From JBJEQG01 sp051881635 (GTDB lineage Bacteria; Bacillota; Clostridia; Oscillospirales; Acutalibacteraceae), in assembly GCA_051881635.1 (NCBI GenBank), contig JBJEQG010000018.1, positions 1 through 26,938 on the forward strand: DNA of 26,938 bases, in the 5' to 3' direction. The first letter of the stretch is position 1; each line of letters begins with the position of its first letter. The position numbers and the translations under genes were made by a program. A model generated the notes under the pieces. It worked only from the letters and a program-made list of their open reading frames with translations. It made no database searches and had not been told where the DNA came from. Positions 12,132 to 22,309 of this stretch are shown here, in pieces.

Positions 12132-15100
12132 CTAAGGCAGTTCTCTTTCTCTCATATAGTAGATTCGGTTGCCCGATAAAGAGGGCAAACCTTTGTAGTA
12201 AAAATCAAAAGGCACATAAGCAACTCCGGTGTATTTGCAATTCGTAAATGCTTTGTCGCCCACATAAGAAAGGCTAAGAGGCAAGATTATATCACCGTTA
12301 ATTGGTCCTTTTTGTCCCGCACCCGAGAATGCTTCTTGTCCAATGCTCACAACACTCTTGCCAATCATCAGACTCGTTAAAGCATTCGAGTTGATGAATG
12401 CTTTTCTTGCGATAACATTGACACCATTACCGATAGTGAGATTTTTCATAGAAGAATTATTGGCGAATGCCTGGTCACCAATCGTTTTTACGCTATCCGG
12501 AATGGTCAGACTTGTCATTTTTACCTGGTAGAACGCATAATTGCCAATAAAGTTGACACTGTTGCCAAGAGTCAGGCTTGTTATAGTTGTGCAACCATAA
12601 AAAGCATTTCTTCTGATGACCTCTACACTGTCAGGGATAACAAGACTTGTCAGGTTACTGTTACGACAATTAAAGAAAGCATTTTCCCCTATATTGACCA
12701 AGCCGTTTCCGAAGTCAATACTTTTCAGCCCGGTGCAACCATTGAAAGCTTGCCATCCAATCGACTTCACACTGTCAGGCAGCACTAATCCTGTTATAGC
12801 AGTTCTGCTGTTAAAAGCAGATTCAGCAATACATACGGTTCCGTCCAATACATTCAGTACACCGCTCGGAGTAGTTCTGCACCCATACAGAACCATAGTG
12901 CCGTCCTGTGCAACAATATAAGTGTAAATATTATTGTCATAGATAATCTGCCCATTGGTTACTCCGCTTGATGTCAGACTGCCGTTGCTCAAAAAACGCC
13001 CCCCATTGGTAAAACATTCAGAACCGAAACGAATCATATTTTTCATGGAGGCAAATGTAACACTGCCCAGTCCGGAACAGTTATAAAAAGCACGATAACC
13101 AACACCTTGAACGCTATCAGGGATTGTCACACTTGTCAGGCCTGAACTTCCATAGAATGCCTGATCTGCAATACAGAGAGTTCCCTCCTGTATCTCAAAA
13201 GCACCGGTGGGTTTTGCTCCCTTGAAGCTATACAGAATCTTGCCGTCAATATAAATCGGTCCGTTCGGAGCATTATTGACCAAGGCGGTGTTAGTAAAGG
13301 CAGTTGAAGCCACTGAGATAATGGAATCACACACAGTCACATCTGTCAGACTGGTACAGTTGGCAAAAGCATTTGTATAGATATTTCCGAGTCCGTCAAG
13401 TATTTCGACAGAAGTAATCTTTGTATAAGACTGCGGAAACAGCTTTTGCATAGTCCAATAGTTTGTTCCTGACGGACTACCGCTTGAATCATAACTCAGC
13501 AAATCGCCGATTTTGACGGTTTTGATTGTCGATACCCCAGAAAAAGAATTTGTATTAGCATACATAACGCTGTTGGAAATGGTAATATTTTCAAGACTGC
13601 TGCAACCCGAGAAAGCCTGAGCACAGATTTCCAAAGCACCGTCTAAAATCGTTACCGTCTTGATAGTACCTATTGCATCGGGGAATATCTGCGACATCTT
13701 TGTGTTTCCAATTATCGCACCGATTGATACTTCTTCAATCTGAGGACAACCACTAAACACATTGTTTTCAATATAGGATACACTGCTGGGAATGGTGACT
13801 TTTTCCAAAAGATAACAGCCACAAAAAGCATTGGAGCGAATTACTTTTACCCCGCTGCCGATAGTCACATCGCTTAAATTTGTGCAGTTGTAAAACACAT
13901 TGTTACGGATTTCAATTACGCTGTCGGGAATGGTAATTTCCGTCAGACCTTCACAGTTCTCAAATGCACTCCCACCTATGTACTCTACCCCGCTGCCTAT
14001 GATTACATCACTCAAATTCGTGCAGTTGTAAAATGCACCGTCACCTATGCTGATTACGCTGTCGGGAATGGTAATCTCCGTCAGACCTTCACAGTTCTCA
14101 AATGCACTCCCACCTATGTACTCTACCCCGCTGCCTATGATTACATCACTCAAATTCGTGCAGTTGTAAAACGCACCGTCACCTATGCTGATTACGCTGT
14201 CGGGAATGGTAATCTCCGTCAGACCGGTACATTCGATGAACGCTTCGTCACTGATCAATGTCAGACCGTTTCCTATGGAAACATCTGTCAGACCTGTACA
14301 GCCGGCAAATACCCGTCTGCCAATAGTTGTAACACTATCAGGAATGGAAATCTCCGTCAGTCCTGTACAGCCCTCAAAGGCGGAAATACCAATGCTGACA
14401 ATATTACTGCCGATGTTAAACTCTGTCATGCCGGTACAGCCATAGAAAGCATAGTCAGGAATACTTGTTATCGTATCGGGAAGGGTGAACCCCGACACAT
14501 CACAGCCAGAAAAAGCATATTTTCCGATTTCTGTCACAGTACTTGGAATTACAAAGCCGTCCAGTGATTTTCCTGCCGGATAGCAGACCAAAGTTTTCAT
14601 ATCTTTAGTATATAGCACTCCATCTACCGAGATATAAGACGGGTTATCCGAATCTACTTCAATGGCTTTCAGATTCCAACATCCGGGGAAAGGATTGTAA
14701 TCAATGCTCGTAACACTTTTGGGAATAAAGACAGAATCAACTAAGCCGGTTTTTCCAAATGCATTACCTCCGATATGTGTAACACCGTTTTCTATTAAAA
14801 TTTCCAATAAACCAATCTCATCACAGAAAGCGTCTTCTTTGATGTTCGTTATGCTGCTATCAATTATAAAATAATTGCCTAAGGAAGAACCAGCAAATGT
14901 TCCCTTCTCTATGCAAGTGACACCAAGCGGTAATTTAGATGTTGGGATAACAATATCGGACTTTGAAAAAGCATATTCTCCAATACTTGTTACACTGTCA
15001 GGAAGTTTAACAGTTCCCAAATTGCATGATGCAAAAGCATATTTTCCTATGGTTGTCAGACTGTCCGGGAATATCAGTTGATCTCCGGAAATTCCTCCAT

Positions 15101-18100
15101 TACCACGCAGATTTTTGCACTCATAGAAAGCATAATCTCCGATAGTCCTGACGCTGCTGCCCAATGTAAGATAAAGCGGCTCATCGTCAGGCTCCTGACC
15201 ACCACAACGATAGAAAGCACGATTACCAATAGAGGTGACACCATTACCGATTACCAGATTTTTCAATCCTTTGCAGTTATAAAATGCATAATTTTCGATA
15301 ATGGTAACGCTGTCCGGAATAACAGCCTCATTTAGAACAGAACAGTTGATAAAAGCATAATTTTTAATGGCGGTGATGTTGTTGCCAAAGGTTACATTTT
15401 CCAACAATGAGCAATTTCCAAAGGAATAAGGTGCGATAATTGTGATACCCTCGCCGAGAATAACCTCTGACACCTTATTGCAATTGTAAAAAGAAGAACC
15501 AGTACCTGATTCGGCATTTCCGTAATTGCTGCTGTAACCGTATCCAAGTTTGGTTATACTGTCGGGAATGGTTAAGGTTCCTGTCAGACCGCTACAACCA
15601 TTAAAAGCATATCCTCCGATTGTGAGCATATTTTCGGGAATCGTCAGTTCCGTCAAACCGGTGCAGCCGTAAAAAGCTCCATTTCCGATGTGTTTCATGC
15701 TATTTGGAATGATTACATTCGTTATTTCAGTACAACCATTCAAAGCACTATCAGCAATACAGATAGTACTATCTGCAATATTGACTTCACCCGCAGGCTT
15801 TGAACCTTTATAGCCGTAAAGGACTTTGTCGCCAATATAAATCAAACCATTTTCAGCATTAGTATAAAAAGCCGTATTTGAAAAAGCATAGGGGAATACT
15901 TCTTCTATACTATCACCAATTTTAATTTCCGACAAAGAAGTACAATTATAGAAGACATAACCACCGATATATTTTGCACTAAGAAGCTCAACGCCCAACA
16001 AGGAGGTACAGCCATAAAATGAATACTTAGCCAACTCCTCAACGCCGTCAAGATTTATATCGGTCAATGCCGTATTGTTGTAGAAGGTGTAAGCTCCGAT
16101 TTCCTTAACCGTAGACGGTAAATTAACATTCTGAACCTCCTTGAAGCCGTAAGCGGCAGCTGAGGTGATACTCTCTACCCCTACTACCCTGTAAACATTT
16201 GCTGAAACATGGTCTTCATACGCACCGGTAGAATTATTGAGCAGTGTTCTTTCTCCAATCACCTTTTGCGGAATAGAAACATAGGTGCTATCTCCCAAAT
16301 AACCGGTGATCGCTACTGTGCCGGCATACTGCACACCGTCTTCGGAAAACGGGGTGTTGTCCAATATTTTATGGGTAAAGGGAAGCATGGCAACAATCGT
16401 CAGGTTAAAGCTGTCAGTGTATGTTCTGCCGGAATGTGTGTACCGAACTTCAATTGTGGTTGTCATAGTAGTGGCGGGGTCAAAGTCATTAACTCCCTCC
16501 TGACTTAACTGCTGTTCCCCACTCCAAAGTTCATAGGCGTTATCTTCGAGCTTTTCGGAAGTACCGTCATCATAAATGATGTACACATCAAGCAAAGAAC
16601 GGTCCAGCATCGTGTCCGTATAAAAAGCGTCGCCTGTCCATACAGCGGAAAGCGATGTGACCTTACGGGATTTTTTCAGCATATTGACTTCTGCTGCGGT
16701 ATGTGATGCGTAGGATTGTACAGATTTGTTATTTGTGAATATTACCTCGCATTTGAGATTCTCATCAGTAATGGTAAAGGTAACGCTGTTGTCCTCCTCG
16801 TTCAAAACACCGTTTGAGGTAATGTCAGAAATATCTGATACCTCATACCGCTGCACCTCAACTTCCGAAACCTTACATTCGCCGGTCGGTACATCGGAAA
16901 ACAGTATGGTCATTTCTGCATACTCTATGTTTTCGGTATTTTTAAGAGAATTGACATAATCCTCCGCAAATGTAACACTCTTATAGGCAGTATAGGTTGC
17001 TCCGGTAACGCTGTTAGTACCGCTGATTTTAAACAGGAATGTCGGATTGCCGTGAGCAAAAGCAACATTGTCAAGGCTGATTCTTTTCTTGATCTTAATT
17101 TCACCGATAGCCTGTTTATCCTCAACAGTAATTTCCTGTACTTTACCGGCTGAGATATAGTTGACAGTGAAACGGATCTTCTCATCTGAAAGGTCAAAGC
17201 CCGCAGGAGCTTTTTCTTCCTGCAAATAATATGTTCCCCAGGGAATATTCTCAATCATCGCCGTACCGTCATCACCTGTCGTGATACCGGTCCGCACCTG
17301 ATTTCCGTCACTCTGATACAAACCATAGACAGCTCCGGACAGACGCTGCGTGTTGTCATCTTTGTTGACCTTAATCAATCTGACAGTGCCTGTCAGACGG
17401 TCGTCCGCCGCTTTCAGGCGAATAGTACTGCGAACGGTATTTTTATTGATTGAAAATTGATAAATCTCGTTGCTGAGTTGGTAACCGGTGGGAGCTGTGA
17501 CTTCCTTCATATAGTAATCGCCCCACCATATATCCTCAACAATTAAGGAACCCAAGTCATCTGTAACAAACAAACCGTCCGTACTGAAAGAATTCTCTAT
17601 AATCTCTCCATGAATATTCACACGGGCGTTATCAGACTGACGGAACAGACCATAAACCGCTCCTTTGACGAAATCGCCCTGGTCGTCCTTCTTTTCCAAC
17701 CACACACTGCCGGGCTTACGCTGGTCATAGGTGGTGATATAATGCACAACAGTTCCGTCCGTCTGCAAATCATTACCGTCAATCGTAAAGCTAATCTTAT
17801 CGGAATAAAGCAGATAGCCTGTTGAAGGAACCGTTTCAAGGAAATAGTAATCGCCGAAATCAAGATCGTCTACTTCGATTATACCGTTACTGTCTGTCAA
17901 ATATGTACCCAAAAGTCGACCATTTGCGTTATACAACTCATAGAAAGCATTGCTGAGAGGAGTTTCGGAAAGACTTCCGTCATTTAGCATCTCATATTTC
18001 TGCATTATCACCCGACCGGGAATCTGATTATTGACTGCTTTAAGGTTCAACTCCCGACCGGCATTATTTTCGGCATTGACTGTAAATTCAATGTGCCTTG

Positions 18101-21100
18101 CGGCCTCAGTAATCTCATAACCTGCCGGCGGCTGTATTTCCTCTAAATAATAGGTTCCCCATGGAATACCTGTTATTGTCAGGTCACCGTTTTGGTCAGT
18201 TGTATAGACTGCCTCGCTGAAATAATCACCATTCTCCGTATGAATCCGGAATTTTGCACCCGCAAGTCCGAGAGAAGTATCTTTGTCGCACACCTTTTTT
18301 AGCGTAACATAAGTAATTTCACGAACATTTTCTATCGTTACTGTCGTCACACAGTCCGGATATGGACTGCTCAGTTCAAATTCAAATGGTTTATCGGATA
18401 GGACATAACCCTTTGCGGTAGATTTCTCAACAAGGTAATACTCTCCGTAAGGAATCTCTCTGACCTCTGCCACGCCTTCACTATTGGTTGTAATATTTTC
18501 CTGAATCAGGGAATCGTCTTCTTTTCTGTAAAGGTCAAAGACAACACCGGGAAGCAGAATACTGCTGTCCTCCTTATCCTGCTTGACGATTTTAACGGTT
18601 CCCTTAAAGGGAGTAATCGTAACCGCAACCTTTCTTGTGGACTGAGCTGTTGATGGCAGCACATCTCCGGTCAATTCATCAATCGGATTAAACCAAACCA
18701 CACTGCTGTTTACCGTCTTTTTAGATGAAATATCACCCATTTGATTATCGGGCGAGGTCATATAAATATCAAAAAATATATATTCTCCCTCAATCAGAGT
18801 CGCCTTATTAAAATCAACGGCAATCGTTTTGACAGCCGACCGTTGTTCTGCCGTCCAGTCGGACAAATCATCAGGCAACACCTTCCATGTGTCGGTATCC
18901 GTAAAATCCGGTAAATTATTGGCATCTACCACAGTTTCAGCATAGTAGACCGTTGGGGTTACCCCTGTAAATTCCGCCGCCTTTGCGGTGTCGATACTCA
19001 GGAAAGTACCTTGCCATTCAGAAAGCGTATCCGCTTCAAGAGGATTAACAGCCACGATATTGCATACGGTGTTTTTATTGCCACGGAACTTGATACGATA
19101 GGCATAAGTACTATTACCGTAGGTTTCGGGAACATCGGTAAAGGTTTCTGTTTCATCGTCAAATTCAGGCTTGACATAACCGTTTGATAAGTCCGTTTTA
19201 ACCGACATCACACTTTCCAATTGAGCATAACCCGCAATTGTAAAGCTCGTGGAATTGGCATCATAGGCAATCATCTCGTCAGTAACTCCGTCCCCGTCAA
19301 TATCACTCCACAGACCACCTTCTACCAACATATCATCAGTATAGCTGGTGTACCAAAAATCAGTCTGGTCAATCGTCGTCATGGTACGGAGCGTAAAGCT
19401 GTATGTTCTCGGGTCCAAATTAGAACCACTACGCTGATTGATTTCATCAATATTGACCGCCATAGGGATACCATCAATCCGCAAGTAGTAGGATTTGGTC
19501 GAACTGTCGGTGTTTACAATGGCATCTTCACCAAAGTCAAACTTCATTTCGAGATAAGTGCGTTCTTTTCCGGAAGAATCCGTCCGATGCAGGATTTGAA
19601 TAATAAGATGTTCTTTCAAAAACGATTCCGTTTTACTGAGTCCCGTAATTTTCATTTTATCCAGGAGTTTGTCAACTGTATTGTATTTTTCCTGTAAGGT
19701 CAGTCCGTCCGGAATGATAGCATAAACAGTAAATGCCCGAATACTGTTGCCGTCAGGAATCTGGAAAGTATCATAAATACAGCCGTCAAACTGATACTGC
19801 GTACTGGTATGGGAAACAGAACTGAAATATGTGTCCGCACTCAGAATATTCGGAATAATCAGAACATGGATCGAATCGGCATTCCTCAAAACAGGAACAC
19901 CAAACATTTCCTCATCTTGCGGCAAGGAACCATTTCCAACATCATTTTGAAGATTGCCATCGGCATCATATCGTTTTACAAACATATAGTGTCGTATCAA
20001 GCCCTGATCAAGCAGAATATCTTTTTTATTGGAATGGAACTGATAGTTACAACTGATATAAATTCGCTGAAAGCTCTGATCAAGTTCCTTGAGCTTTACA
20101 CTGACGGCAACGACATCTGTATAAGTAAAATTGACGGTATGCGAATTGCTGTCAAATTTCAGCCCCTTTGTCGGATAAAGCTCATAGTCTGACTTTCCTG
20201 CTCTCCTGACATAGATCTCGGCGTCATACTCTTTGGGCTGCACCGTAAATCCGTTGATGTTGTACAGACCTGACATAGAAGGAATGGTAACGCTTGTGTA
20301 ATGATATTCATCATCAGATAAAAATCGGTAAGTGTTGTCTGTGGTTAATACCTGAAAAATGTCCTGACCGATTTCAAAACTGTTGACTTCGCTTCTGTTA
20401 TAGGTAAAAACCATATCAGACGAATATTTGCGTTTTGCATTACTGATATCGGACGCATCAACAGCTCCATAATTAAAGCAATCCGTACAATGATTACGGG
20501 TATAGCTGTTTTGGATACCATAATTGATAATATCTATGCCATAGTCTTCGCCTTCGTTTAAGAATGAATAGTCACTTGTATTGATTGTATAGACCTGTTC
20601 GGCGAACATGACATCTTCGTCCTCATCTTTATACTGTCCATATCCTTCCAGATAAATGCTGACATCTTTTTCCCAATAGGAATCATTCGGATAAGCAGCG
20701 TAGAATACAAGTGAAGGGTTCTGCATACTGTAAAGATAAATGGTTTTCGATTTCGTTTCCCATGCAGCATACTGTGTGCCATTTATTGTCTTGGTTTCAC
20801 CTGTTTTCTGATAAGCGGAACCCTCTCCGACAACACCGTCTGAGCCGCAGATATTCGTTCCGACAGGAGCCCATATTTTCCAATCCGCTGTCAACGGAGA
20901 ATTTGAATTATTATAGGAATGTTTCAAAAGCGATCTGGCTTTTTTGGTGTAGGTATAGAGAAAGTTTGAATACTTGACAAATGTGTAATCTGCCGCACTC
21001 TTTTCCTCATCAATCAGATTATGCAAGCCTTCGGCGGAAAAAATCTTGGAAGCCGGATTATAGCCATTGTTCTTGTCGCTTTTCGGGGTAAGCAAATATG

Positions 21101-21728
21101 TAAATTTTTCCCGTGTCTGTGAATAAGTCACTTCATTACTCTGTGCCACCTCGCCGTTAATGGTACGCAGCGTTGCTTGAAGCGTTTTATTATATCCGTC
21201 AACAGAGCTTTCCGATTTAATCGCCCAAACAATTTCAAACATTCCGTCATAGACATTATTCTTGAAGGACTTTTCATTGTTCGTAAAGGTGTAAAGTCCG
21301 GTTGACGAATTATAGGTATAGCTCCAATCGTAGATTTTATCCGTTTCAGAGGCTTTGTCGGCAGCAATAGCCACAGGAGTAATGATACCGTTCCGTTCTG
21401 CATCGTTAATGCCGGGAACCGTTATAACAATCTGACCTTTTCCGTAATCAGACAACAGCTTGTCGTTTTTATAGGAAACATTCAGACGAATATAGCGTGT
21501 TTCAATAGCAGAAGAGTCATACTCATAATGCTCAGGGTCTGAAACATTTCCTCTCCAATTCAAACTGACGGTAAATCCGCCATCTGCCGGGCTTTCTTCC
21601 TCATCTTCCGCCGCTGCGGCAGAAAAGGGAATTATCATACCAAACAGGAGAGCAAAAACTATGAACATGGAAAGACTTTTTTTCAGGATATGGTTTTTCG
21701 CTGCATATTGTTTAACAAATCTCATCAT
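12132..21728 (-). CDS. Giant adhesin with SpaA-type domains and BspA-type leucine-rich repeats
   Basis: 3198 residues, the largest protein here. Approximate layout: Sec signal peptide 1-40 (hydrophobic SMFIVFALLFGMIIPFSAAA, then acidic EDEEES); beta-rich adhesin-like region 45-1040 without a family I can name; five SpaA/Cna-B-like repeats 1043-1541, each with a 'YGL/FDLY...TDxxG...IPWGTYYLxE..APAGY' pattern; a related pilin-like domain about 1542-1670; a bacterial Ig-like domain about 1690-1782; then LRR_5/BspA-type repeats of about 23 residues (pattern 'LTEITIPDSVTxIGxxAFxxCxx') from about 1845 to 3165. LRR and SpaA domains usually mediate adhesion and resist shear. No LPXTG-type motif, membrane helix, SLH or choline-binding domain follows; the protein simply ends MRERELP. 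It starts 3 bp after a TasA-like gene and precedes sipW, so attachment through the TasA-like fibre is plausible. Confidence 0.88.
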   Translation of the reverse strand: MMRFVKQYAAKNHILKKSLSMFIVFALLFGMIIPFSAAAAEDEEESPADGGFTVSLNWRGNVSDPEHYEYDSSAIETRYIRLNVSYKNDKLLSDYGKGQIVITVPGINDAERNGIITPVAIAADKASETDKIYDWSYTYNSSTGLYTFTNNEKSFKNNVYDGMFEIVWAIKSESSVDGYNKTLQATLRTINGEVAQSNEVTYSQTREKFTYLLTPKSDKNNGYNPASKIFSAEGLHNLIDEEKSAADYTFVKYSNFLYTYTKKARSLLKHSYNNSNSPLTADWKIWAPVGTNICGSDGVVGEGSAYQKTGETKTINGTQYAAWETKSKTIYLYSMQNPSLVFYAAYPNDSYWEKDVSIYLEGYGQYKDEDEDVMFAEQVYTINTSDYSFLNEGEDYGIDIINYGIQNSYTRNHCTDCFNYGAVDASDISNAKRKYSSDMVFTYNRSEVNSFEIGQDIFQVLTTDNTYRFLSDDEYHYTSVTIPSMSGLYNINGFTVQPKEYDAEIYVRRAGKSDYELYPTKGLKFDSNSHTVNFTYTDVVAVSVKLKELDQSFQRIYISCNYQFHSNKKDILLDQGLIRHYMFVKRYDADGNLQNDVGNGSLPQDEEMFGVPVLRNADSIHVLIIPNILSADTYFSSVSHTSTQYQFDGCIYDTFQIPDGNSIRAFTVYAIIPDGLTLQEKYNTVDKLLDKMKITGLSKTESFLKEHLIIQILHRTDSSGKERTYLEMKFDFGEDAIVNTDSSTKSYYLRIDGIPMAVNIDEINQRSGSNLDPRTYSFTLRTMTTIDQTDFWYTSYTDDMLVEGGLWSDIDGDGVTDEMIAYDANSTSFTIAGYAQLESVMSVKTDLSNGYVKPEFDDETETFTDVPETYGNSTYAYRIKFRGNKNTVCNIVAVNPLEADTLSEWQGTFLSIDTAKAAEFTGVTPTVYYAETVVDANNLPDFTDTDTWKVLPDDLSDWTAEQRSAVKTIAVDFNKATLIEGEYIFFDIYMTSPDNQMGDISSKKTVNSSVVWFNPIDELTGDVLPSTAQSTRKVAVTITPFKGTVKIVKQDKEDSSILLPGVVFDLYRKEDDSLIQENITTNSEGVAEVREIPYGEYYLVEKSTAKGYVLSDKPFEFELSSPYPDCVTTVTIENVREITYVTLKKVCDKDTSLGLAGAKFRIHTENGDYFSEAVYTTDQNGDLTITGIPWGTYYLEEIQPPAGYEITEAARHIEFTVNAENNAGRELNLKAVNNQIPGRVIMQKYEMLNDGSLSETPLSNAFYELYNANGRLLGTYLTDSNGIIEVDDLDFGDYYFLETVPSTGYLLYSDKISFTIDGNDLQTDGTVVHYITTYDQRKPGSVWLEKKDDQGDFVKGAVYGLFRQSDNARVNIHGEIIENSFSTDGLFVTDDLGSLIVEDIWWGDYYMKEVTAPTGYQLSNEIYQFSINKNTVRSTIRLKAADDRLTGTVRLIKVNKDDNTQRLSGAVYGLYQSDGNQVRTGITTGDDGTAMIENIPWGTYYLQEEKAPAGFDLSDEKIRFTVNYISAGKVQEITVEDKQAIGEIKIKKRISLDNVAFAHGNPTFLFKISGTNSVTGATYTAYKSVTFAEDYVNSLKNTENIEYAEMTILFSDVPTGECKVSEVEVQRYEVSDISDITSNGVLNEEDNSVTFTITDENLKCEVIFTNNKSVQSYASHTAAEVNMLKKSRKVTSLSAVWTGDAFYTDTMLDRSLLDVYIIYDDGTSEKLEDNAYELWSGEQQLSQEGVNDFDPATTMTTTIEVRYTHSGRTYTDSFNLTIVAMLPFTHKILDNTPFSEDGVQYAGTVAITGYLGDSTYVSIPQKVIGERTLLNNSTGAYEDHVSANVYRVVGVESITSAAAYGFKEVQNVNLPSTVKEIGAYTFYNNTALTDINLDGVEELAKYSFYGCTSLLGVELLSAKYIGGYVFYNCTSLSEIKIGDSIEEVFPYAFSNTAFYTNAENGLIYIGDKVLYGYKGSKPAGEVNIADSTICIADSALNGCTEITNVIIPNSMKHIGNGAFYGCTGLTELTIPENMLTIGGYAFNGCSGLTGTLTIPDSITKLGYGYSSNYGNAESGTGSSFYNCNKVSEVILGEGITIIAPYSFGNCSLLENVTFGNNITAIKNYAFINCSVLNEAVIPDSVTIIENYAFYNCKGLKNLVIGNGVTSIGNRAFYRCGGQEPDDEPLYLTLGSSVRTIGDYAFYECKNLRGNGGISGDQLIFPDSLTTIGKYAFASCNLGTVKLPDSVTSIGEYAFSKSDIVIPTSKLPLGVTCIEKGTFAGSSLGNYFIIDSSITNIKEDAFCDEIGLLEILIENGVTHIGGNAFGKTGLVDSVFIPKSVTSIDYNPFPGCWNLKAIEVDSDNPSYISVDGVLYTKDMKTLVCYPAGKSLDGFVIPSTVTEIGKYAFSGCDVSGFTLPDTITSIPDYAFYGCTGMTEFNIGSNIVSIGISAFEGCTGLTEISIPDSVTTIGRRVFAGCTGLTDVSIGNGLTLISDEAFIECTGLTEITIPDSVISIGDGAFYNCTNLSDVIIGSGVEYIGGSAFENCEGLTEITIPDSVISIGDGAFYNCTNLSDVIIGSGVEYIGGSAFENCEGLTEITIPDSVIEIRNNVFYNCTNLSDVTIGSGVKVIRSNAFCGCYLLEKVTIPSSVSYIENNVFSGCPQIEEVSIGAIIGNTKMSQIFPDAIGTIKTVTILDGALEICAQAFSGCSSLENITISNSVMYANTNSFSGVSTIKTVKIGDLLSYDSSGSPSGTNYWTMQKLFPQSYTKITSVEILDGLGNIYTNAFANCTSLTDVTVCDSIISVASTAFTNTALVNNAPNGPIYIDGKILYSFKGAKPTGAFEIQEGTLCIADQAFYGSSGLTSVTIPDSVQGVGYRAFYNCSGLGSVTFASMKNMIRFGSECFTNGGRFLSNGSLTSSGVTNGQIIYDNNIYTYIVAQDGTMVLYGCRTTPSGVLNVLDGTVCIAESAFNSRTAITGLVLPDSVKSIGWQAFNGCTGLKSIDFGNGLVNIGENAFFNCRNSNLTSLVIPDSVEVIRRNAFYGCTTITSLTLGNSVNFIGNYAFYQVKMTSLTIPDSVKTIGDQAFANNSSMKNLTIGNGVNVIARKAFINSNALTSLMIGKSVVSIGQEAFSGAGQKGPINGDIILPLSLSYVGDKAFTNCKYTGVAYVPFDFYYKGLPSLSGNRIYYMRERELP
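13918..14193 (-). repeat. Tandem 138-bp duplication inside the LRR array
   Basis: Two adjacent 138-bp units (13918-14055 and 14056-14193) are almost identical at the DNA level. Each encodes two LRRs (46 residues, including ITIPDSVISIGDGAFYNC and VIIGSGVEYIGGSAFENC). A third, diverged unit continues at 13780-13917. The near-identity shows recent in-frame duplication. Confidence 0.9.
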
Positions 21729-21731
21729 AGA

Positions 21732-22292
21732 TCACCCCGTTCCATTGGTTCTATGGTAGTTGTTCCATACGGTCAGATACTCACTGTCGGGGCAGTCACC
21801 GTTGTGGTCAGAATGTTGTACCGCCTCGGCATAAACAGCAATATCAAAATTTTCCAAAATGTTTTCATCGCAATCCTCAATCAACACCTGACTGAAAGGA
21901 GCGGATACTGTGGATTCTCCTGGATACAGAAGCGTTTTATAGTAGTAGTATCCATCAGAAGCCTTGTCCCAGTGTTCCTCGTCCAGTCCGCCCAGCGTAC
22001 AGAAATCGGCAGCACCGATAGTGGTATAATCCGCTCTCATTCGTACAAAACATGGCAAATTACCTGTATTCACCACATAGGGTGCTTTTTGGAAAGACAT
22101 ATTCGGTTTCAGTTCCTCAGGCGGATTAAAGGTTTCTTTTATAGCCACCTTGACTTCACCCATTGTGAGGACATTTGAAGTGCTTGTCTGCGTAATGAGA
22201 TAGGAATAGGTCACTCCGAAGCCGGAAAGACAGGCCAGCAAACACAGCATTATTATGACAATCCATCTTTTCTTCAACTTCATCACTCCCAT
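21732..22292 (-). CDS. TasA/CalY-like secreted protein, short form
   Basis: 186 residues. The signal segment (KKRWIVIIMLCLLACLSGFG, then VTYSYLITQTSTSNVLTMG) has the SipW-type pattern. The mature part has PYVVNTGNLPCFVRMRADY and GYYYYKTLLYPGESTVSAPF, the two most conserved blocks of the family. It ends in a short polar tail without anchor. The start is uncertain: ATG 22292, ATG 22283 or TTG 22277 (GGGAG lies 8 nt before the TTG, giving Met-Lys-Lys-Arg-Trp). It is 17 bp after its upstream paralogue and 3 bp before the giant adhesin gene, so it is tightly coupled to both. Small size and position are reminiscent of an accessory or initiating subunit such as TapA, but I see no TapA-specific motif. 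Confidence 0.75.
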   Translation of the reverse strand: MGVMKLKKRWIVIIMLCLLACLSGFGVTYSYLITQTSTSNVLTMGEVKVAIKETFNPPEELKPNMSFQKAPYVVNTGNLPCFVRMRADYTTIGAADFCTLGGLDEEHWDKASDGYYYYKTLLYPGESTVSAPFSQVLIEDCDENILENFDIAVYAEAVQHSDHNGDCPDSEYLTVWNNYHRTNGTG

Positions 22293-22309
22293 TCCATTCT
22301 GTTCACTAA

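Noticed and set aside
19221..19697. Long plus-strand open frame inside the giant adhesin gene (158 codons)
   Set aside because: No ribosome site, no recognisable domain, and fully antisense to a well-supported gene. Several others (2691-3125, 19809-20192, 21690-22178, 26156-26671) are rejected for the same reason.
12132..21728. Thioester adhesin domain in the N-terminal region
   Set aside because: Cys residues occur (for example NHCTDCFNYG), but I cannot see the Cys-Gln pairing pattern that would support a thioester domain.
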